From Gallaecimonas mangrovi (GTDB lineage Bacteria > Pseudomonadota > Gammaproteobacteria > Enterobacterales > Gallaecimonadaceae), in the NCBI RefSeq assembly GCF_003367375.1, contig NZ_CP031416.1, positions 565,501 through 629,500 on the forward strand: a stretch of 64,000 nucleotides of DNA. The letters run 5' to 3'. Position 1 is the first letter of the stretch. Every line of letters begins with the position of its first letter. The notes under the pieces were generated by a model. That model was not told the origin of the DNA. It searched no databases and was given only the letters and a program-made list of their open reading frames with translations. This document shows positions 58,285 through 64,000 of this stretch, one piece after another. The translations under genes and the position numbers were made by a program.

Positions 58285-58354
58285 TATTGTTGCCTTTCGT
58301 GTTGAAACGTTATGCTTGTCGCTACTGACTTATTTATTTGCGCCGGATCTGTAG

Positions 58355-58691
<337 letters not shown>

Positions 58692-58693
<2 letters not shown>

Positions 58694-58721
58694 AAAAGCG
58701 GCCCTAGAGGCCGCTTTTTTT
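58692..58721. terminator. Terminator after glnB, shared with bamD
   Basis: AAAAAAGCGGCC, CTAGA loop, GGCCGCTTTTTT. It lies between convergent glnB and bamD; the bamD stop falls at its right edge. Confidence 0.9.
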
Positions 58722-59484
58722 ATTGTGCAAGAGCGCTATTGGGGTAGTTTTTGGTGAGCACCGCCAAGGCGTGCTGCTTTAACTCCGGTATTCCCAGCTT
58801 GTCGTAGCAGGTTACAAGTAACTCCAATGCCTTTTCTTGGGCCTTGGTGTCTTTGTAGTTATCCACCACGGCTTGCGCACGGTTAGCTGCCGCAACCCAG
58901 GCTTGGCGTTTAACGTAGTAACGGGCAACAGCAAGCTCATAGTTAGCGAGGCGATTTTTTAAATAAATCATGCGCTGGCGAGCATCGGCGGCATATTTTG
59001 AGTTAGGAAACTTCTTGATAAGGGTCGCGAAGTCGTCAAAAGCCGTACGAGAATTGCTCGGATCTTTATCGGTTTGGTCAACCAGCAGTAGCTGTTGGAA
59101 AAAATTATTGTCCATCGCCATGTGGTTCAAACCACGCATGTAATACGCGTAATCCAGGTCGGAATGCTGTGGATTGAGCTTGGTAAAGCGGTCAATCACA
59201 GACACTGATGAGGCATAATCCCCTTGCTTGTAATAGGCATATATCAGGTCCAATTGAACCTGGTGGGAATAGGGGCCGAATGGATAGCGAGAATCCATTT
59301 TTTCAAGAATATCAGAGGCTTTCTTGAAGTTGCCCAGCGCCAGTGCGGCTTCTGCTGATTCAAAACCGTCTTTGGCCGACTTCAGTTTTACGCCGCTGTC
59401 ATCTTTGTCGTGGCTGGCACAACCACCCAGAGCGAGACCGAGGGCCAATAGCAGGGTGAGGCAGCGTCCTTTTGTCATCATCAT
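58720..59484 (-). CDS. bamD: Outer-membrane assembly lipoprotein BamD
   Basis: 254 residues. A signal peptide ends in lipobox LALGGC (LALGLALGGCASHD). Five TPR-like repeats follow, including YAYYKQGDYASSVSVIDRF, LDYAYYMRGLNHM and FPNSKYAADARQRM. BamD is the essential lipoprotein partner of BamA in outer-membrane protein insertion. Three ATGs at 59478-59484 are possible starts; the first is used. Divergent from rluD, as in E. coli. Confidence 0.95.
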   Translation of the reverse strand: MMMTKGRCLTLLLALGLALGGCASHDKDDSGVKLKSAKDGFESAEAALALGNFKKASDILEKMDSRYPFGPYSHQVQLDLIYAYYKQGDYASSVSVIDRFTKLNPQHSDLDYAYYMRGLNHMAMDNNFFQQLLLVDQTDKDPSNSRTAFDDFATLIKKFPNSKYAADARQRMIYLKNRLANYELAVARYYVKRQAWVAAANRAQAVVDNYKDTKAQEKALELLVTCYDKLGIPELKQHALAVLTKNYPNSALAQ

Positions 59485-59612
59485 TCGTGGTTCTTTCCCA
59501 TACCTTGTTGCAAAGGCACTGTGCTACGTGCCAAAGGGGAGTAAACTATATCTCTTTTGGCGCATTCTAACCCAGTACCCTGTAATGTCACAGGGGCGAC
59601 AATGAGTCTTCT

Positions 59613-60578
59613 ATGCGTGAAGTTATCGAATTAAGTGCTGAAGCGAAACCTGAGCACCTTGGTCAACGCTTGGATCAGGTTTTGGCCGATTTGTTCCCCG
59701 ATCATTCCCGTTCAAGGCTAAAAGAATGGATCCTGGCTGGCAATGTCCAGGTTGACGGGCTGAAAATTGATAAACCAAGACACAAGATGCTTGGTATTGA
59801 ACTCCTTGATATAAAAGCAGAAGTTGAGGCTGATGACCGTTTTAAAGCGGAAGAAATTGACCTTAATCTGGTTTTTGAAGATGAGCACATTTTAGTGATC
59901 AATAAACCGGCGGGATTGGTGGTTCACCCTGGCGCCGGTAATGCAGATGGCACTTTGCTTAATGCCTTATTGCATCACTGCCCGGAAATTGGCGTGGTTC
60001 CCCGCGCCGGTATTGTGCATCGTTTGGATAAAGACACTACCGGTTTGATGGTGGTCGCGAAAACCTTGGCGGCGCAAACTCACCTGGTAGAAAAGCTGCA
60101 AGCGCGCGACATTACCCGCGAATACGAGGCGTTAGCTATCGGCTTAATGACCGCGGGTGGCAGCGTTGATGCCCCCATTGGTCGTCATCCCACCAAGCGC
60201 ACACATATGGCGGTGGTAAAAGACGGTAAGCCAGCGGTGACCCATTATCGGGTGGCTGAAAAGTTTCGCCTGCATACCCGGCTGCGGCTGCGGCTTGAAT
60301 CCGGCCGTACCCACCAAATTCGCGTGCACATGGCGCACATCGGCCATCCCTTGGTAGGCGACCCACTTTATGGCGGCCGCAGTCGGTTGTTGAAAAACAC
60401 TGACCAGCAAACCCAGGACAAGCTGCGTCTCTTCCCGCGTCAGGCTTTGCACGCAGCAAGGCTGATGCTTGAGCACCCTATTAGCGGCGAAGACATGAGC
60501 TGGGAAGCGCCAATACCTGACGATATGCTCGGCCTTTACGACTTATTACGTGAGGACATGGCCAGTCATGGCGATTAA
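59613..60578 (+). CDS. rluD: 23S rRNA pseudouridine synthase RluD
   Basis: 321 residues. An S4 RNA-binding domain (RLDQVLADLFPDHSRSRLKE) precedes the catalytic domain with Asp139 in IVHRLDKDTTG, the same number as E. coli. It makes pseudouridines 1911, 1915 and 1917 in helix 69. It overlaps pgeF by 11 bases. Confidence 0.97.
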   Translation: MREVIELSAEAKPEHLGQRLDQVLADLFPDHSRSRLKEWILAGNVQVDGLKIDKPRHKMLGIELLDIKAEVEADDRFKAEEIDLNLVFEDEHILVINKPAGLVVHPGAGNADGTLLNALLHHCPEIGVVPRAGIVHRLDKDTTGLMVVAKTLAAQTHLVEKLQARDITREYEALAIGLMTAGGSVDAPIGRHPTKRTHMAVVKDGKPAVTHYRVAEKFRLHTRLRLRLESGRTHQIRVHMAHIGHPLVGDPLYGGRSRLLKNTDQQTQDKLRLFPRQALHAARLMLEHPISGEDMSWEAPIPDDMLGLYDLLREDMASHGD

Positions 60579-61281
60579 TCGGATAGATAACGTTTTTCCC
60601 CAAGGGGTAGAGGCGTTTTTCACCGACAGAATCGGCGGCGTTAGCCAAGGGCCATATGGCGGCTTTAACGTTGGTGCCCACGTGGGCGATGTGCCATCAC
60701 GGGTGGCTTATAACCGCGTGCTGCTAGAAATACAGGGCGGTTTGCCGCAACAGCCAAGGTGGTTAAATCAAGTACATGGCACCAAGGTGCAAACCGATAC
60801 CACGCATTTTGATTGCGCCGATGCGGCGGTATCCACGCAGCCTAACGAGCCTCTTGCCATTATGACGGCAGACTGCTTACCCGTATTGTTTGCGTCAAAA
60901 GACGGCCTGCTAGTGGCCGCTGCTCATGCTGGTTGGCGGGGGCTTGCGGCGGGTGTGCTTGAAGCCACTATTGAACAAATGGCTGTGCCAGCCAGTGACA
61001 TTGTAGCCTGGCTTGGCCCCTGCATTGGTCCAAGGGCTTTTGAAGTGGGGGGCGAGGTTAAAGCGGCTTTTAGTAAAGAAGATGCCCCGGCTTTTACCGC
61101 CAAGGGTGAAAAGTATTTGGCTGATTTGCAGCAACTGGCGGCTAATCGGCTGGCCCGGCTTGGCATTGAAAATATTCATCGCCAAGCCGACTGCACCTTT
61201 TCTCAAAGCGAACACTACTTCTCATATCGTCGAGAACAGGTCACTGGACGCATGGCTTTTGTGATTTGTCGCAAGATTTGA
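60568..61281 (+). CDS. pgeF: Peptidoglycan editing factor PgeF (YfiH, DUF152)
   Basis: 237 residues from ATG 60568 (AINRIDNVF); an in-frame GTG at 60550 is possible. Zinc-binding laccase-like motifs are present: FNVGAHVGD, LNQVHGTKV, MTADCLPVLF and AAHAGWRGLAAGVLE, with CIGPRAFEVGGEV. In E. coli the protein removes mis-incorporated residues (L-Ser/Gly at the L-Ala position) from peptidoglycan precursors. Between rluD and clpB, as in E. coli. Confidence 0.93.
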   Translation: MAINRIDNVFPQGVEAFFTDRIGGVSQGPYGGFNVGAHVGDVPSRVAYNRVLLEIQGGLPQQPRWLNQVHGTKVQTDTTHFDCADAAVSTQPNEPLAIMTADCLPVLFASKDGLLVAAAHAGWRGLAAGVLEATIEQMAVPASDIVAWLGPCIGPRAFEVGGEVKAAFSKEDAPAFTAKGEKYLADLQQLAANRLARLGIENIHRQADCTFSQSEHYFSYRREQVTGRMAFVICRKI

Positions 61282-61311
61282 CTTGAAAGTTCGGGGTTAT
61301 GCTCCCACATA
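61282..61311 (+). promoter_or_regulatory. Sigma-32 (heat-shock) promoter for clpB
   Basis: CTTGAAA (61282-61288), an exact -35 match, then 15 bp and CCCACATA (61304-61311), close to the CCCCATNT -10. It starts one base after the pgeF stop and about 31 bp before the clpB ATG. Confidence 0.75.
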
Positions 61312-61341
61312 ACAAGCATCTGATTCACGTAGGAGGCCCAG

Positions 61342-63912
61342 ATGCATCCCGAACGCTTTACCAGTAAATTCCAACTGGCTTTGTCTGATGCCCAATCTCT
61401 CGCTCTGGGCCGCGACAATCAATTTATCGAACCTGCACACCTGATGATGGCGCTGCTCAACCAAGACAGCAGTGTTGTCAAACCCTTGTTTAGCCAAAAC
61501 AAAGTGGATTTTAATCGCTTTCGTTCAGAGCTGGGTGAAGTGCTTGAAAAGCTTCCCCAAGTTGAGGGTACCGGCGGTGATGTTCAGGTTTCACGCGGCC
61601 TGGCTAATCTTCTGAATCTGTGCGACAAGCTCGCGCAAAAGCGCAAAGACAAATTTATTTCGTCCGAACTCTTTATTCTGGCGGCCTTGGAAGACCAAGG
61701 CGCGCTGGGCGAATTGCTGCGCAAACACGACCTGACCAAAGAAAAGGTTGAGCAATCCATTGAGTTGCTACGTGGCGGCCAGAAGGTGGACGACCCCAAC
61801 GCCGAAGATACCCGACAAGCCCTTGAACGTTATACCGTTGATCTAACCGAACGTGCCGAACAAGGCAAGCTTGACCCGGTTATCGGCCGTGACGAAGAAA
61901 TTCGCCGCACCATTCAGGTGCTGCAGCGCCGTACCAAAAACAACCCGGTGCTGATAGGGGAACCCGGGGTGGGTAAAACCGCCATTGTTGAAGGCCTGGC
62001 ACAGCGCATTGTTAATGGCGAAGTGCCGGAAGGGTTAAAAAATAAACGGGTATTGTCCCTCGACTTAGGGGCGCTTTTGGCTGGCGCTAAATACCGCGGT
62101 GAGTTTGAAGAGCGCTTAAAAGCGCTACTGAATGAACTGGCCAAAGAAGAAGGGCAGGTCATTCTCTTTATCGACGAGTTGCACACCATGGTGGGTGCCG
62201 GTAAAGCCGATGGCGCTATGGACGCGGGCAACATGCTCAAGCCGGCCCTGGCCCGTGGTGAGCTGCACTGTGTGGGCGCGACCACGCTGGATGAATACCG
62301 CCAATACATTGAAAAAGACGCCGCACTTGAGCGTCGTTTCCAAAAAGTGTTGGTGGAAGAACCCAGCGTTGAAGACACCATTGCCATTTTGCGCGGCCTG
62401 AAAGAACGCTATGAAATTCATCACAGCGTTGAAATTACCGACCCGGCCATAGTGGCGGCGGCTACCTTGTCGCACCGCTACATTACCGACCGGCAATTGC
62501 CCGACAAAGCCATCGACCTTATCGACGAGGCCGCGTCTAGCATTCGCATGCAAATTGATTCCAAACCAGAAGAAATGGACCGGCTTGAGCGGCGGATGAT
62601 CCAGCTAAAACTGGAACGCCAAGCACTGACCAAGGAAACCGACGATGCCTCTAAAAAACGTTTAGGGCTGCTCGAAGATGAACTGGCAGAGCTGGACTCA
62701 CGCTATGAAGAGCTGGATGAAGTCTGGAACACCGAAAAGGCCGCGCTTTCTGGTACTCAGCAAATCAAGGCGCAATTAGAAGAAGCCCGTAAAGAGTTGG
62801 ATATTGCCCGCCGGGCGGCCAACTACGAGCGGATGTCAGAGCTGCAATACGGCCGCATTCCCGAGCTTGAGAAACAGCTCGACTTGGCGGGCGCTGCTGA
62901 AATGCAGGAAATGAAGCTGCTCAAGCATAAAGTCAGCGAAGGGGAAATTGCCGACGTAGTTTCCCGCTGGACCGGTATTCCGGTGGCGAAAATGCTGGAA
63001 GGTGAGCGTGACAAGCTGCTGCAAATGGAGGCAAATCTGCACAAACGTGTGGTTGGCCAAGAAGAAGCGGTGAGCGCTGTTGCCAATGCCATTCGTCGTA
63101 GCCGTGCCGGGTTGTCTGACCCTAATCGTCCTATTGGCTCCTTCTTGTTCTTGGGGCCGACCGGGGTGGGTAAAACCGAACTCTGTAAAGCACTGGCCAG
63201 TTTCCTGTTTGACACTGAAGACGCCATGGTGCGTTTGGATATGTCGGAATTTATGGAAAAACACGCAGTGTCTCGCTTGGTTGGTGCGCCCCCGGGATAT
63301 GTAGGCTACGAAGAAGGTGGCTACCTCACCGAAGCGGTGCGCCGGCGCCCTTATTCGGTCATCTTGCTCGATGAGGTGGAAAAAGCGCATCCAGATGTGT
63401 TCAACATTTTGCTGCAAGTCTTGGATGATGGCCGTCTGACAGACAGCCAAGGTCGCACCGTGGATTTTCGCAATACCGTGGTGATCATGACCTCGAACTT
63501 AGGCTCAGACCGCATTCAAGAGCATGCTGGCGAAGATTACGACGTCATGAAAGCCATGGTAATGGATGTAGTGGGGCAGCACTTTAGACCGGAATTTATC
63601 AACCGTATTGATGAAACCGTGGTGTTCCATCCGCTCAGCAATACCATCATTCGCCAAATTGCTGATATTCAGCTGGCGGGCTTGAAAAAACGTCTGGCTG
63701 AGCGCGAGTACGATCTGGAACTGACCGATGCCGCCTTGGATCTGTTATCCGAAGCCGGTTTTGACCCTGTCTTTGGGGCGCGCCCCTTAAAACGGGCCAT
63801 TCAAAACCGTCTGGAAAACGGCTTGGCTAACAGCATTCTTAAAGGTGACTTGTTGCCGGGCAAACCCATTCATGTGGATGCCAAAGACGGCGAGTTAGTG
63901 ATAACGCAGTAA
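61342..63912 (+). CDS. clpB: ATP-dependent disaggregase ClpB
   Basis: 856 residues, full length. The Clp N-domain ([23 protein letters not shown]) is followed by NBD1 with [18 protein letters not shown] coiled-coil middle domain rich in Glu/Leu/Arg (about 400-530) comes next, then NBD2 with [16 protein letters not shown] and the pore-loop [11 protein letters not shown]. With DnaK it rescues aggregated proteins. AGGAGG at 61331-61336 is the ribosome-binding site and a sigma-32 promoter lies just upstream. Confidence 0.98.
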   Translation: MHPERFTSKFQLALSDAQSLALGRDNQFIEPAHLMMALLNQDSSVVKPLFSQNKVDFNRFRSELGEVLEKLPQVEGTGGDVQVSRGLANLLNLCDKLAQKRKDKFISSELFILAALEDQGALGELLRKHDLTKEKVEQSIELLRGGQKVDDPNAEDTRQALERYTVDLTERAEQGKLDPVIGRDEEIRRTIQVLQRRTKNNPVLIGEPGVGKTAIVEGLAQRIVNGEVPEGLKNKRVLSLDLGALLAGAKYRGEFEERLKALLNELAKEEGQVILFIDELHTMVGAGKADGAMDAGNMLKPALARGELHCVGATTLDEYRQYIEKDAALERRFQKVLVEEPSVEDTIAILRGLKERYEIHHSVEITDPAIVAAATLSHRYITDRQLPDKAIDLIDEAASSIRMQIDSKPEEMDRLERRMIQLKLERQALTKETDDASKKRLGLLEDELAELDSRYEELDEVWNTEKAALSGTQQIKAQLEEARKELDIARRAANYERMSELQYGRIPELEKQLDLAGAAEMQEMKLLKHKVSEGEIADVVSRWTGIPVAKMLEGERDKLLQMEANLHKRVVGQEEAVSAVANAIRRSRAGLSDPNRPIGSFLFLGPTGVGKTELCKALASFLFDTEDAMVRLDMSEFMEKHAVSRLVGAPPGYVGYEEGGYLTEAVRRRPYSVILLDEVEKAHPDVFNILLQVLDDGRLTDSQGRTVDFRNTVVIMTSNLGSDRIQEHAGEDYDVMKAMVMDVVGQHFRPEFINRIDETVVFHPLSNTIIRQIADIQLAGLKKRLAEREYDLELTDAALDLLSEAGFDPVFGARPLKRAIQNRLENGLANSILKGDLLPGKPIHVDAKDGELVITQ

Positions 63913-63913
63913 T

Positions 63914-63940
63914 AAAAAGCCGGCGCAAGCCGGCTTTTTT
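63914..63940. terminator. Terminator after clpB
   Basis: AAAAAGCCGGC, GCAA loop, GCCGGCTTTTTT. The A run on the left makes it usable from both strands. Confidence 0.9.
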
Positions 63941-64000
63941 ACTGTTGGCAGGATGTCTTTATCTGCTGCCGGTACTGGGCTATCTGCGCCGCTTTTTGCT
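63939..64000 (-). CDS. Possible C-terminal end of a gene entering from the right
   Basis: About 20 codons are open on the minus strand to the window edge, ending QIKTSCQQ and a TAA at 63941-63939, directly at the shared terminator. Too short to identify. Confidence 0.3.
   Translation of the reverse strand, partial: QKAAQIAQYRQQIKTSCQQ

Overview
The window is chromosomal core DNA of a gammaproteobacterium. Its gene order matches conserved E. coli / Shewanella / Aeromonas blocks: queG-nnr-tsaE-amiB-mutL-miaA-hfq-hflX-hflK-hflC; purA; rnr-rlmB; rpsF-priB-rpsR-rplI; mutH/rppH-ptsP-lgt-thyA; ribF-ileS-lspA-fkpB-ispH; bamD/rluD-pgeF-clpB. MotX (Na+-driven polar flagellum), NhaA/NhaR and a HlyU-type regulator suggest a marine or brackish, motile organism near Alteromonadales/Aeromonadales. 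That placement is inference; no rRNA is present to fix it. I see no prophage, insertion sequence, CRISPR array, tRNA or rRNA gene.

Layout. 1-3.4 kb: a TonB-dependent receptor cut by the left edge, divergent from a small helical protein, then an LpoB-like lipoprotein. 3.4-15.7 kb: divergent queG, then the nnr-to-hflC superoperon of overlapping genes, a class V PLP enzyme and a DUF2065 gene. 15.7-25.1 kb: purA, orphan motX, a LapC/PbgA-like sulfatase-fold membrane protein, rnr-rlmB, a DUF481 outer-membrane protein and the S6-PriB-S18-L9 operon. 25.1-33 kb: an FAD oxidoreductase, a small membrane protein behind a near-ideal Fur box, mutH, a 639-bp DnaA-box-rich non-coding region, then rppH-ptsP-tauE/safE-lgt-thyA. 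33-38.8 kb: nhaA, a Rap1a/Tai-like gene and nhaR, an OlsF-like acyltransferase fusion, an LpxH-like phosphoesterase and hlyU. 38.8-46.6 kb: rpsT, murJ and the ribF-ileS-lspA-fkpB-ispH chain. 46.6-58.3 kb: two type IV pilus minor-pilin modules. One is pilV-pilW-pilX-pilY1-pilE-tapY2-like. The other is fimT-pilW-pilX plus a giant PilV-like prepilin, with a fimU/pilE pair on the opposite strand between them. 58.3-64 kb: glnB, bamD, rluD-pgeF and clpB.

How the genes work together. mutL and mutH supply two parts of methyl-directed mismatch repair. lgt and lspA are the first two lipoprotein-processing steps and serve lipoproteins such as BamD and the LpoB-like protein. murJ, amiB, the LpoB-like protein, ispH, LapC, the LpxH-like enzyme and OlsF bear on envelope synthesis. 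The pilus genes encode the tip and priming complex of a type IVa pilus; the motor and major pilin are not here.

The most interesting non-coding element is the mutH-rppH intergenic region. It holds three perfect and five one-mismatch DnaA boxes, and it sits at the locus where E. coli carries DARS2, a DnaA-reactivating sequence. I read it as a DARS2 counterpart. The second most interesting signals are the Fur-box small membrane gene beside mutH and the 681-residue PilV-like prepilin with a Cys/His cluster.
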